Shown here: positions 44,201 to 55,950 of the stretch, piece after piece
How the letters are laid out: every line of letters begins with the position of its first letter
Position numbering within the stretch: position 1 is the first letter of the stretch
From: Polytrichum commune
Lineage: Eukaryota; Streptophyta; Polytrichopsida; Polytrichales; Polytrichaceae
Assembly: GCA_950295325.1 (NCBI GenBank)
Contig: OX485806.1
Coordinates: 434,001-498,000, forward strand
Reading direction: 5' to 3'
DNA length: 64,000 nucleotides
Translations under genes and position numbers: made by a program
The notes under the pieces: generated by a model
What the model was told of the DNA's origin: nothing
The model's input: the letters and a program-made list of their open reading frames with translations, nothing else
The model's database searches: none

Positions 44201-45763
44201 GCAGCTTGTCCATAATGTCCCCATTCTCTTTTAGCATTTTCATTGATTCCACCCATATTTCCTTATCCTTCTCCTCAAACAAGTAACTGCCCATCACTAT
44301 AAGAGCCAATGGAAGTCCGTCACAAGCGTCTGAAATGGTCTCTGCCAATTCAACAAAGCCTTCGCTTGGTGTCTCACTCCCAAATGCATGGATGTTGAAC
44401 AGACGTTGTGAGTAAGATTTGTCCAACTCTTTCACAATATACACGGCCTTGGAGGACGCAGGTAGAGATTTCATCGCATCCTTCAACACATCCTGTGCCC
44501 GTGATGTGATCACAATCCGAGACTTCAATCCAAACTCATTAATCTCAGGGATAAGAGCTTTGAATTGATTCGAGTCACTTATATCATCAACAATGACCAA
44601 CACACTCCGATCCTTCAAAGCACCACGTAATATGCGTGTATAATCACCCTGATCCATACAGTGCGACTCCAACCCAACGCCCAAATCATGTAGAACTTTA
44701 TTCTGCAGCACGGAAGTTTGACTTGACCGCACATCCTCTACAAAACAACAACGCTCAAAACGTTGACATGAAACAAAGTGGTTGTATACTTCCATGCCAA
44801 GGGTCGTCTTGCCAATACCGCCCATCCCAACTAGACCAATAACACTCACACTCTCAAGTTTCTTCACCACATCCTTCCTGGAGTTCTCCAACCCAATTCG
44901 TCTTCCTGGTAGCAAATCAGGGGGCAGTGCATTTCGAACTTCCACCACGATCCTACTTATCAGTTCGTGCTCATTTCTGGAGTCCACAAACACCAACAAA
45001 CACAATGTCATGGCTCATCAGTCTCTGGAATCAAGGCAAGTGGCCATAAGCCAAATTGCAGCAACATGTACGTTATGATTTTGGGTCAACTTATACAACT
45101 TTATTGGGCTAACCGTTGCGTAACTTCGACGTTGTAATCGTGGAAGGCAGTTTAAGTTCCACTCTTCTGAACGGGAGGTCCTAGACAACAACATGCTTCC
45201 TAGAAACTTTTCATCAAATGTGGTAATTAATATCAGCACACACTGAAGAAACATCAGTACAAAAGAGAGTCTCACCCATTCACTTCATCCATTCGAAAAG
45301 CCCTGTAATCAGCAACTTCGTGAAGAGCTTTCTTCCATATCGGGATCTTCTCTGTCCTGCCACGCTCTCTGTGCTTTTTGAAGGCCTCCTTGTACGGCCC
45401 ATCCTCGGGTCTTCGCAAGTTTCCTGCCTCCACGTCATAAAATACGGGAATTATCCGTCGCTTGCTCTTCAACATCGCACACAACTCGTCCAGACAATAT
45501 ATAGATTCTGCATAACCCTTGGTAAAGATGGCCACGTGAACACAAGCACCTTTAAGTGCTTTGTCAATTTCTTCAAAAACCGGCAGCGTATGAGGAATGT
45601 CCTTTGCATCCAGAAATGGTCGAATTCCATATCTCCTCAGAGCAGCATAGAGATGAGCCACAAATGTCTTCTTCACGTCCGGCCCCCGGTGATTTATAAA
45701 CACGTCATATTCATGAGACTTCCATGTTGTTGCTCCAGCACCAGTAGCAGCAGACATTTCCAT
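41261..45763 (-). CDS. TIR-NB-ARC-LRR (TNL) immune receptor
   Basis: Five exons are inferred with GT/AG sites: 45763-45276, 44976-43854, 43484-43170, 42975-42892 and 42208-41261. Exon 1 is the TIR domain (VFINHRGPDVKKTF; SIYCLDELCAML carries the Glu used by NADase TIRs). Exon 2 is NB-ARC: P-loop GMGGIGKTT, kinase-2 LVIVDDI, RNBS-B SRIVITSRA, CDGLPLAL and MHD LRMHDVLRDMG. Exons 3-5 are LRRs (HLVVLDL, LKSLIMRW, LEHLDLF and similar). The small fourth exon is a single repeat. Motifs are intact and I see no stops, so the gene looks functional. It is a cytoplasmic receptor that triggers defence or cell death. A GTAAGG donor at 41260 suggests at least one more 3' exon, not identified. The NHRGPDVKK box resembles non-flowering-plant TNLs. 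Confidence 0.85.
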
Positions 45764-46076
45764 TAGATATAGATTCCTACAATCTTCAGAATGAGTAGGT
45801 ACCTGTCTTCGATTCCTGCTTCAATCAAACTACGTATGGTAGTGCGAAAGAACTTTCTGCACAACAAGCAGGTTACACCATTCTCTAACAGTTACTACAC
45901 TAACAACGTCCCCATGTGCATGCTATAGTACAAGCCAAAATCCCTGACTCATTCGGACATTACATGTTTAGAGCCCTGGCCATGTCCTAGGTACACCAGG
46001 TTGCACAGACTCCTTCAATACTTCCTCCTCACCGTGTTGCAACTCCAAATCTACACTGCCCTCAACTGCCACTGGA

Positions 46077-46359
46077 TCATTGGGAGCTAGAAAGTTCCAA
46101 ACAGAGAAGTCTTCCAGGCCAATTACGATCCATTTCACTACATTCGAACAGGAAGTCCTTACACCTCCACTCTCTCAGGGTGATTTCAAAGCTCATATCA
46201 CTGAACATAGCGTTGCCACGACAATTCTTCATGTCATCTTCGCACTTGAAATGGAAGACCAAGCGCTTTCTTGTAACTGGAACGTGTGTTCTTCGTGCTA
46301 CACTGATCAGAGTGTTACTCCAAGAACCATAAAATTTCACATCCACAACCTATGTGAGA
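46077..46359 (-). CDS. Probable 3' exon of a receptor-type gene
   Basis: The frame follows an ACATAG acceptor and encodes VDVKFYGSWSNTLISVARRT, then a hydrophobic/charged segment ending WPGRLLCLELSSSQ and a stop. It could be a post-LRR C-terminal exon. It lies just upstream of the TNL on the same strand and may belong with 46911-47576 as a shortened gene interrupted by the MITE at 46511. Confidence 0.35.
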
Positions 46360-46510
46360 TGCGTTGCACATAAGTCTTTTGCGTGAAAAAATCAATAATT
46401 GAAGGGAATACCATTGTTGACACCAAGGAAAATCATTGGGCACAAAGGAAATAATATGTCACACGACAAGGCTACCTTGCTTGTTCCCAGAGATCACAAC
46501 TGCAGAGCTA

Positions 46511-46873
46511 CACTAAATATGACATTTAGTGTCATATGGTGTTCAATGTCACTATGGTAACTTTCGGATGGTGCTTCTCATGAACAAGTGACCAATTATT
46601 GTCATGGATGATGGATGAGTTCATCCATTGGCCAAATCCCTGCCTTCTCTTGTCCGCAACCTGTGATGAAATATAATCATGGATGATTCAAATTAGGATG
46701 AAAATTACATGGTAAGCGACTGTAATTGTAAATCTATGACCCCCCAAATATTTGACAAGAATCGACAAAATAATCTTGCCATAACATTCCGTCGTGGCAA
46801 CACTACACTGCGGTTTACAATTAGTTTTGAGTATGAGAATTAGAATTGCTGACACAAAATATTATATTTAGTG
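46511..46873. mobile_element. TA-flanked MITE, copy 2
   Basis: Ends CACTAAATATGACATTTAG and its degenerate complement, TA on both sides. The body matches copies 1 and 3. Confidence 0.75.
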
Positions 46874-46904
46874 TACTATCGGTCCCCTCTCCAACACTGT
46901 CCAA

Positions 46905-46934
46905 AAATGATCAGTTATAAACGCCTCTACTATA
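46905..46934. repeat. Solo end of the fold-back MITE family
   Basis: AAATGATCAGTTATAAACGC followed by CTCTACTATA is identical to the right end of the element at 50822-51587. No partner end is seen nearby. Confidence 0.7.
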
Positions 46935-47576
46935 ATGTAAATAATCATTAATTGTGCCGATTGTCAAATGCTTTGAGAGTCTTTTATGTAGTGAAGTTTC
47001 GTCCTCTTCAACTTCATCAATGGATGCTGGATAGAATGTGGTACAACGTTGAGTTTGAAGAATACTTTGGCTTTGACCTCGATAACACAGTCGAGATATG
47101 TCACACATTGTATGAAAACAACATTCCAAGTCCAAAAGAAGCTCTCTAAAAGTCTCTTTGTTGTTTATTTGCAACACTGCACCATGGCACCAATCTTCCT
47201 TGCAGCATTCGTCACCCACATTTTTTGCTTTGTCCACAATCCGAACTAAATCTTGTTCAACGTCACTGAACACATTCCCTCGGGAGCCTTTCTTGATCTT
47301 TTGAGTTGCTTCCACACCCTTTCGGAAGTTTGCCACCAAATTGTTGCATTGTTTTTTATTCAATAGAATCGAACTTGACAATCTCCTCATATCTTCTACG
47401 ATCTCAAAAGCTTTCTTTACGTTGTTTGACATTTTGAAAGTCTTACAACAAGAAAATTCGTTGTTTTGATATTTGACTTTCCATGTGAAGATTTGTGATG
47501 ATAATGTCAAGGTTTGCAGCACAATCCCTATGAATCCACAAACTTTCGTATTAATGCAATATAAGAGGCAACCCAT
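46911..47576 (-). CDS. Alpha-helical N-terminal domain protein, receptor- or MLKL-like
   Basis: This 221-codon frame's core (MSNNVKKAFEIVEDMRRLSS; ILLNKKQCNNLVANF) resembles the four-helix-bundle N-terminal domains of plant MLKL-like and RPW8-type proteins, especially the NKKQC heptad. A Cys-rich helical middle follows (CCKEDWCHG; LLLDLECCFHTMC). The true start may be the internal Met at MSNNVKK. The end overlaps the solo fold-back repeat at 46911-46934, so the C-terminus is probably truncated. Assignment to a cell-death domain is tentative. Confidence 0.4.
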   Translation of the reverse strand: MGCLLYCINTKVCGFIGIVLQTLTLSSQIFTWKVKYQNNEFSCCKTFKMSNNVKKAFEIVEDMRRLSSSILLNKKQCNNLVANFRKGVEATQKIKKGSRGNVFSDVEQDLVRIVDKAKNVGDECCKEDWCHGAVLQINNKETFRELLLDLECCFHTMCDISRLCYRGQSQSILQTQRCTTFYPASIDEVEEDETSLHKRLSKHLTIGTINDYLHYSRGVYN

Positions 47577-48936
47577 TTTTTTATTATGAGGTGCTCAATA
47601 CTCTTCTGTGTAGACATTGGTATCAAACCATACACGATCGAAATCATATTGGAACTTGTATTAATCATATGTAGAAATCAATTAATTAACATACAATAAA
47701 TTAAAATATATTGAATAGGTCGGGACATAATGTCCTCCACTCGATCGCAACTATAATATATATTCCTTACAAACATTTGCCATCCATTGTGAATACGCTC
47801 TCAAATTCTATAAACATGTGTTAAGACTTACCAAATTTAAGCAACAACACTTTAATAAATGTTTCAAATTTGTACATTTCTTAATAAGTGTATGTATTTC
47901 GTGCGTAGGTAACAAATTGTGAGTTTTTTTGAAACTAATTGGTAGTGCACACCTCCTCAACTACGTATTTCACATTCTTTACTAACTTTTTGTAGATGGT
48001 TGTGCATAGTATTGCACAACCATTCCATATTGATGAATCCAATCCTCACAAACAATGTAATATCCCCGCCGACAATGACTCGTGTGGGGTCAACAAAAAG
48101 ACTTGTTCAATTTATTATTACTTTGAAGTGAAAGGAAATGAAAAATAGAATCATTGACCACTATATACCCAAAGAAATCAAAATTTGAAATGTCACAACT
48201 AACAACCTTGGTGTTGAGAAAGTTATGGACATCTTGGAATAGATCAAAAATACCTGTGAAGATGGTGTTTATGTTTCAATATTGATCTTCAAATTCACCT
48301 CCAACCTTTGATGGCCTGCCATCATTCTTCACGAAGTCCCTATAATTTCTATAACAAATGTTCTCGTTTCCTCCAGCAAAAGCTCTCTGGGAACAACCAC
48401 TACCCAACTTAGAGCAACAACCAAGTTCCTGCAGCCACAAGACCACCACCGACAAAATTGGGAGTTTGCAATCCGAGGGGTGCTTCCTCAAAGTCCTTTC
48501 AGCTTTAGCTTCAGCTTAATATACCAAATCATGGATCCAACTAATCGAAGCAACTTTTGAAACGTGCAATAGAGTTGATGTTCTTTCCCTCTAACCTATG
48601 TTCATCAATCCGGAATGGAATAACAACTCCTCCAATAGAAAGAGAACCCAAAGAAATCCACAACACCATGCATGACTCCAAGCACCGGAACAATGAACCC
48701 CCACCTCTCACTAAGGTATGTGGGTGTCATTCAGTTACGTTTCTTGATATTTGATTGGTGTGTGGTTCGGGGAGATCAAAGAAGAACTACCATAAAACAA
48801 ACACATGCTTAAAAGAGATTGGACTAGTACGACTTCGGATTTTATTAACTACAACACACTCAATAGTGGACACAACTGGGAGGATCTAATATGTCACTCA
48901 CGAAATCAAGAAACATGCACTGCCAGTAACCATGAT
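47577..48936. other. Intergenic DNA, no gene supported
   Basis: AT-rich with short unrelated frames. Nothing is recognised. Confidence 0.4.
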
Positions 48937-49495
48937 GAAATCAGGGGGAGGTCCGATTTTCATTCCGAGCTTTTGCTGATGCTTCGTCGTAGATATGCTC
49001 ATGCAACACAGGTTGCGTTGTGTAAATCTAAACGGCAGAAGCTGAACGAATCAAATAGCATACGTTAGGAGGCGTGAAGAGGTGGCAGCAGCAGGAAGAA
49101 GAGATCGTCCACCGACAGACAACGAGAGGCAGCAAGCAGCAGCCGGACTCAGGAGAGCCGTGGCTATGGCAGGGGGACAAGGAGAAAGAAGGAGGAGGAG
49201 GAGGAGGAGGAAGAAGAAATCAGGGGGAGGTCCGATTTTCGTTCCGAGCTTTTGCTGATGCTTCGTCGTAGCTGTGCTCATGCAACACAAGTTGCATTGT
49301 GTGAATCTAAACGGCAGAAGCTGAACGAACCAAACAACACCCACATACCTTAGGAGGCGTGAAGAGGTGGCAGCAGCAGGAAGAAGAGATCGTCCACCAA
49401 CAGACGACAAGAGGCAGCAAGCAGCAGCCGGACTCAGGAGAGCCGTGGCTATGGGAGAAAGGAGGAGGAGGAGGAAGACGAAGAAGACGAAGAAG
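48937..49495. repeat. Tandem duplication of about 279 bp
   Basis: The unit starts GAAATCAGGGGGAGGTCCG at 48937 and again at 49216. The copies are about 95% alike and each ends in a GGAGGA/GAAGAA purine run. The minus-strand open frame (Leu/Ala/Ser-rich) exists only because the unit lacks stops on that strand. Confidence 0.9.
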
Positions 49496-49599
49496 AAGAA
49501 GGGAGGGGGGGCAAAGGTGGGTTTCCTCCGCACCATCGTGGTTCGCCAAGTCCCCGTTCCCAATGCCCAGAACCTGGAGAGTGGAGTCACCTATTTTTT

Positions 49600-50821
49600 G
49601 GGTTTCTTCCCTGATGGTAGCTTAGTTTGAACACTGGCACACATGAGACTTTGCCTCGCTTGACCTCGTCTTGAGAAATACAGACACTTTCTAAGGACAC
49701 GTGTCTCCAAGTCACGTGAGGTTCATCCGTGCATTCTCAACCGTTGATAGCATGGAAGTTGCAACTTACCACTTCACACAGTGTCCCAAGACCTATGTCC
49801 CGAGTATGACATGGATGTCTACATGGCAATATTTCTTGAAGGTGAGGCTTGGGAGATGTGTTTGAGTGTTGGGTCGATCAAAAAGCTAGACCCTTTTCTC
49901 AATTCAAGTCTTGCAAATGTTTTTTTTATAAATAATCATGATCCAACTCTAATGATAATTAACCATATTTTAACGATTTCTTGAAGCTCAAAAGTTGGGA
50001 CTTGGTCTCCATGTTGGGACTTTCTAACATGAGTGGGACTTGGGACCCCATGTGAAATGGCTCTTAATGTAATGAGGGAGGGGAGGTTTCGGAGCAAAGG
50101 TCTGTAAAACTATTTGCAAACATCATGTGAAGTCACTCCTCTTTAAGGGACACTAACATTTAAGTGGTATACAAATTTATATACCAAAAATGACATATGT
50201 CATGATGGAGTGTGTGCTTGACACATAGACATTCTCTTAGATGCAACATTTAACACATTCGGATAGACCTATGTCATCAGTAAAAGAGAGTGAGATTCTT
50301 CACTATGACATTTCAAATTTGGTTGTGAAATTTGAAACGACAATCTTCATGACTTGCAATTGCTAACATGATGAGACACTTCTTAGTTTAAAGCAACTAT
50401 TGACTTTTTATGTGGAGTGGGAAGTGCCCACAATAAGACCATATAGTTTATGTTCATATACTTTTAGTACGTTCATGCTAATTATGTATCCGTTCTTTAT
50501 ATTAGATGATACAAAATATTTATCAAACCCCTACCAAGTTACTTCACATGTCCAAGTATCATGAAGAATAGATAATCTTGCAAAACAACAAGCTCTCATT
50601 AGTATCCATAAGAAGCCCAAATCGGACTTTCATCATGTGTAAGGGTTATTCGATGAAAATTTAAAACATGGAGGAGCCTCAATCTCACATGAGTTGAGCA
50701 ATGCTTTATACTCTCAATTACAGCCGATACTCATCCCCCAGTGATGTGGCAAAAAGCAGGCCCCACCTCGTAACCAACACCTAACTTAGACATATAGATG
50801 TCCCACATATTCTCCATTGAC
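49600..50821. other. Intergenic DNA, no gene seen
   Basis: Nothing recognised beyond short frames. Confidence 0.4.
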
Positions 50822-51587
50822 TAGAGTAGAGGCACCCATAACCGATCATTTACAAAATTATGTGACAGATTTGGAGAAGTATAAAGGCGGTGTAATTTTT
50901 GCCGTGTAGGAAGATAGAAATCGGGAGCATTTCAAAAATTTCGGTAACATCATTCCTTAAACTAAAATTATTGTAGTTTTTTTATGCCAAAAGTTGGCTT
51001 GAACAAATTATCGAATGTACAAAGTTTGTCATAACTGTTCATTCTTCCTTAGTTTAGCACTCAAAACCAAGACACGTGTTTCGGCATGATCGAAATTGAG
51101 ACCCAGCTTGATCGAAATTGAGTCCCAACGTGATCGAAATTACAGTACCCTGTAGATTGCTAATGGGCACCTGACTGGAAATAGGCGCCTCTACTATACA
51201 CTAACTTGTCCTATTAGAGTCGAACCACCTATTCCCGACCAAAACCTTATTGGTAATCTATAGGATACTGATATTTGTATCATGTTGGAACTAAATTTTG
51301 CTTAGACCATAACTAATACTGCCATGACACAGGTCCCTAGTTGTGAGTGTTGAAGCTCCTCACAAAATGAGCAATTATGGCAGACTTTAGACATTGGTAA
51401 TATGTTCGGGCCAACTTCTAACTTAAAAAATCCATAATGACTTCAATTTAAAGAAAAAAATTACCAAAAAAAATTGCAGTCCTCATGATTTTTATTTTCC
51501 TACACGGGAAATATTTGCACCACCTTATACCTCTCCAGGTTCGGCGCATAATATCTTAAATGATCAGTTATAAACGCCTCTACTATA
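50822..51587. mobile_element. Fold-back MITE (family FB1)
   Basis: Nearly the whole 766 bp is an inverted repeat centred at about 51210. The ends read TAGAGTAGAGGC and GCCTCTACTATA; arms share GATCATTTA, TGGAGARGTATAA, CCGTGTAGGAA and TTGGCYYGAACA blocks. It has no coding capacity. Confidence 0.8.
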
Positions 51588-51853
51588 ATGTGAGTTACCA
51601 TTTGGATTTACATAGTGCTATAACTTTTTATCAACATTTTTTTTACCAATTAAGTTACATCATATTCTTAGATGTGCATAATAACTATTTATGTTATCTG
51701 TGTGAAAAGTGATATTGTCGGTAAAATGCTATGACGATGTGTAACTCGGAATGGGAACCCACACGAATAGGGCAATCTAGTGTTTTAAGAGAATCGTTGG
51801 ATTAAAATACTAAAATGACTCCCCATTTTGCAACCATCCTCCACGGGCATCAA

Positions 51854-52373
51854 TGATCGGGGAGAACCGGCAGTTAGTTACAGATGAACCGGTTGAGTTT
51901 GAGAAATAACCAGTTGAAGTTCAAGACTGCAGGAAAATTACCGATCATTTTAGAGGAATTTATGGAATATACCCCGATTTAATAAAGGAAAACCGGAGGA
52001 TGTCAAGATGTAACCGGTTGGACTTGCAAACACTAGGATCTCAACCGATTATGCCCAAAAATCTCCCCAACCACTGACGGGCATTCGGAAATTGGGCTAT
52101 CTTTGGGCCGACATGGGCCCACCAAGCCCAACTTCAACTTATGGTGTGGATCAGTGCCCGGGAAGTTGTTGGGCACATATAGTCGGTCAAGATCCTACTG
52201 ATTCTAAATCCAACCGGTTACATGTTGAAATCATCTTCCAGTTTTGCTTTATTCATTTGAGGTATATTCTTCTTTAGATTCCTTTAAAATGATCCGGAAG
52301 TTTCCAACTTCAACAGGTTATTTTTCAAACTCAACCGGTTCATTTGCAACTAACTTTCGGTTCTCCCCGAGCA
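51854..52373. mobile_element. Fold-back MITE (family FB2, AACCGGTT-rich)
   Basis: The ends TCGGGGAGAACCG are inverted. The arms of about 240 bp share GAACCGGTTGAGTTTGA, GATCATTTTA and ATGTAACCGGTTGGA. AACCGGTTGA-type motifs recur along both arms. It has no coding capacity. Confidence 0.75.
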
Positions 52374-52605
52374 GTGGTGTGGATTAGTGTTCAAGTTCGA
52401 AGTGTGCACATGCATTTCAATGTGAAGGGCTTTCAAATAATCACACTTCACCCAAACTTTCAAACTTTTTTGCAACACTTCACAAAAACAAAAACTTGAT
52501 ATTGGCCGTTTTGTATTGAATATAATATGATGTCTCACTATATTGAAGAAATACATGCAATAAAATGATGCACTATAATTATTTCGATTCCCCTACATAA
52601 TGCAC

Positions 52606-52875
52606 TTAATCATCATCCCACTCCAAAGGCCAAGCCCTCCGGTTTTTGGGCGATTTCCAAGTGTCAAAAATTCTAGCCCACTCGATTTTATCCATCGGAA
52701 GACCGCATAAATATGACACTCGCATCAATGCATCCAATGTTTCAAGTCTCAATCGACTTTTGCGATCTCTCTTCACCCAATTCTGTTTGGAAAATCCGCG
52801 CTCACATATAGTTGTGCTTGCCAAGCTGAAGTTGCAGTCACTCCCGAGTCGAAGTTGCAAAGTTGAAATTACAAG
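52606..52875 (-). pseudogene. hAT transposase C-terminal fragment
   Basis: The frame encodes the dimerisation block STTICERGFSKQNWVKRD, then SRLRLETLDALMRVSYLCGL and a final Trp/Arg/Asp-rich tail. This fits the C-terminus of plant hAT (ZNF862-like) transposases, a different lineage from the 15.5-kb element's transposase. No upstream catalytic core is found, so it is a truncated relic or captured exon. Confidence 0.7.
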
Positions 52876-52879
52876 AATT

Positions 52880-54140
52880 ATTGAAATTTGGAAGTGTCTG
52901 TTAGAATGCTAAGATTGAAGTCCAACCATGTTCCTATAATTTGCAAATTGCAGCCACCCTATTTCATGATAGGTAGTTTTTGGAGAGGCCTTCACTATGA
53001 AGGGTGAAAACTTCGCAGAGCAAATTTTTGAGAAGTGCCACCCCCAACCAAAAACAATTACGGCCAAAATTGCATTTGACAGGTGTTGAAGTCTTCAATA
53101 TCGAACACTGGTGCTCAATCATTCCATTGAAAATGCTATGGTGCATTTAGCAAGCTTGAAGAATACCAGCCTACCTGCGTGGTTGCTTCGAATCCGATAA
53201 AACAACAAAAATTACAGAAATCCTATTTTAAACAATCTAGCAGCGGAAAGTATTAAAGATTTGAGAACAATTGACTTTTTTCAAGTTTGCTGAAATCTGT
53301 TTTGGGAAATAAAATAGACCTTCGATTCTTTAGGTTTGAAACTGTCTAGGTAGGACGGTATACAGACTTGAAAGATAGGAAACTGTGACACCCACACATG
53401 TATCATATTTCTACCCCTATGTGATATGTACACTAAGATAGAGGGTGCTTAAACCAACACTTTAAGCTATTGCACATACATATTGCTACATGGTTGATCT
53501 CACTCTCACACACACACATTAGCCTTTGTTCTAAAAATGGGTATCAAGAAAGAAAAAATATTTTTAGCCTCAATTAGATATTTGATGAATATTCAAAGTC
53601 AAAACCACTAGCTTCCTTAAACCAATATATAGGTCCTGTGTATGACGACCTTGGATATGATGAGGACCCCCACCCTCATTGCCTAGAATCAACACAACAT
53701 AGTTGGGTACTAGAACCAAGCTAGATCAAAGACCAACTAGTAACGGTGCGCAAAGCCACATGGCCACCTCCATGATCCCACCTAGTTCGCTTGCAAAACC
53801 ATCACCTTGCATCCTGGGTACCAACCCCCTTTGTGCTTTGTGGGCTTACCTTCGTGACTTTGTGAATAGAATGGCAACAACCCCTCCCCCTTCAATGTAT
53901 AGAATGGCTAGAATAGGCATTGACAAGCCACCTTAAAGCCACCTTGAACCAACTTGAGATAGAGTGGAGCCCATTACGTACCCTACATGAAGGTAGTGGA
54001 GGTCGCTATGAGGTGGTGCCACTAATAGCACCTAAAAACGTCACTCCATGGGCCCAAATACTCCTACACCATGGGGAAGGCTTCAAGGTAGTAGAATCTC
54101 GGTGATTGGGAGGTATTGATAGGTGTTGGTTTTAGCACCC
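52880..54140. other. Intergenic DNA
   Basis: No gene supported. 52960-53150 on the minus strand has a short frame without recognisable motifs. Confidence 0.35.
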
Positions 54141-54144
54141 TCTA

Positions 54145-54517
54145 CCTTAAATATGATATTTAATGTCATATGGTATGTTATGTCACTATGGTAACTTATC
54201 ATATGACACTTCTTATGAATAAGTGAACAAATATTGTAATTGATGATGAATGTGTTCATCCATTGGCCAAAACCCGACCTCCTATTGTCAACAACTTGTG
54301 ATGAAATATTGTCATGAGTGATTGAAAGTTGGAAGAAAAATCACTTGGTAAGTGACGGTAACTGCAACACTTGTAAGTCTATAATTTACCGGAAAATTGA
54401 CAAGGAATGACAAATGATGTTGGGTTAACATTTAGTGTTTGTGACGCTATACCGCGGTTTACAATTAGTGTCAAGCAAGACAATTAGATTTGGTGACACT
54501 AAATATCATATTTAATG
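54145..54517. mobile_element. TA-flanked MITE, copy 3
   Basis: Best-preserved internal ends: TTAAATATGATATTTAATG on the left and GACACTAAATATCATATTTA on the right, TA outside both. Same family as 1615-1969 and 46511-46873. Confidence 0.8.
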
Positions 54518-54724
54518 TATCTTGGTGTGGCTTTAAGAATGGATACTAAAAAGGTATGTATGAAAAAGATTGGGCTACGTGTTTAAAATTTGACAACCAT
54601 TTTAGGTTCAATATTCAACATAATCGGGGAAGAGACTTATATGACCATTTAATGAGTACAAGAATCTTCACTATGATAATGAACAATATGTTTGTATGAG
54701 CTTCAAGAATTCTGAGGAAAGTGG

Positions 54725-55024
54725 CTATGGCCTCAATTTGGATTTCCTAACCATTTCATAATAAGTGTGTGTTTCATATCCTAGAAGAAGTGGGCAGTCA
54801 CAAAATATGACCGTTCTAGACCCATCTACCTTGCATGGCCTAAGAAACCACGGTAAAGTGGTTGCAAGTATTTCAAAGTAAATGTGTCTCAATCCAAAAT
54901 CATTGTTTTCTTTTTCTTTTCTTTTTTCACTTGAAGCTACACTAATTATGGTAAGTAAGTTGGTACAATAGTTCTTACCCTTCACAACTCTATAGCGTGG
55001 CCCACAATGTACACCATCATACAA
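54725..55024 (-). pseudogene. Possible transposon-derived exon
   Basis: The frame MYDGVHCGPRYRVVKGKNYC followed by a Lys/Glu stretch and SRTVIFCDCPLLLGYETHTY looks coding-like. It faintly recalls plant CACTA-associated proteins. Assignment is weak. Confidence 0.25.
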
Positions 55025-55251
55025 CGCTAATTACACTTGAATCTTCAACCACTCACTATGTTCTCACTCTTGCACTTCTAGTTGTGGGTGAACTACCAAC
55101 TAAAAACTATTGAGATTGCGAATCCAAAGAGCATAATCTCATTACCTACCTTCAAGAATCGAGGTAGAAATTCCAAAAGTCGACATAAATAGTGGAATGA
55201 TCTTCAAATGTTCACTAAGCCCAATTGGCTAGGAATTGGAAGGCTACCTTG

Positions 55252-55735
55252 GCTTCTACAAAAAAGAGCATGAGAACCTTTACAATATAGATTGTGGGTG
55301 TTGTGAAAAACGTGCAAGATTTGAAGCAAATGTCATTGTTCAAAGCAATTGGAGGTGTTTCTTGATGGTAGGTTTTGTAGTCACTGCACCCAAAGCTAAG
55401 AGTTAGGATGTGATCTTGGTGTCTATGGAAACAAGATAATAAGCTTTACAAGATAGATTGTTTGTATATGGAAATTGAGCAAGATTTGAAGGAGATATCA
55501 TCATTTGAAGCAACCATAGGTGTTTCTTGAAGCTAGGTTTTGGTGATTTGCCGAAATGGCTAAGAGTTACTATGGCAACATTGGTGGTGTATGTAGAAAG
55601 AGCACAAGAAGGCTCTCTACAAGACAACTCATTTGGTTGTTGATAAATATCAAGATTAGAAGGAGATTTGATTGTTTGTAGGATTTGAAGCAATTGGAGG
55701 TGTTTCTTGAAGCTAGGTTTTGATGAAGAACACCA
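55252..55735. repeat. Three-copy diverged tandem repeat, about 160-bp unit
   Basis: Each unit contains ACAAGA.AGATTG or ACAAGAC, AGATTTGAAG, GAAGCAA..GGAGGTGTTTCTTGA and AGCTAGGTTTTG. Similar minus-strand short frames arise from the repeats. Confidence 0.7.
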
Positions 55736-55950
55736 CCTCGACTAGGTATGAAACATAAAGGGTTCCCATGTTGGTTCCCAACACATGACATATTCCACAC
55801 AAGTTATCATCAACTAATCTATGCAGACCAACATATTTTCTCAAGTTCCAAAGCTCTTTTGGTTAAGCTCTCTTCAAATATGATGGTTCCACATACTAGT
55901 GGAATATCTCATCAACCTTCTTAACTTTTCCGCCTTCATTTCTATGGAAT

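Noticed and set aside
49051-49590. 180-codon Leu/Ala/Ser-rich repeat protein
   Set aside because: It is the antisense of a purine-rich tandem duplication, and no start or splice context supports it.
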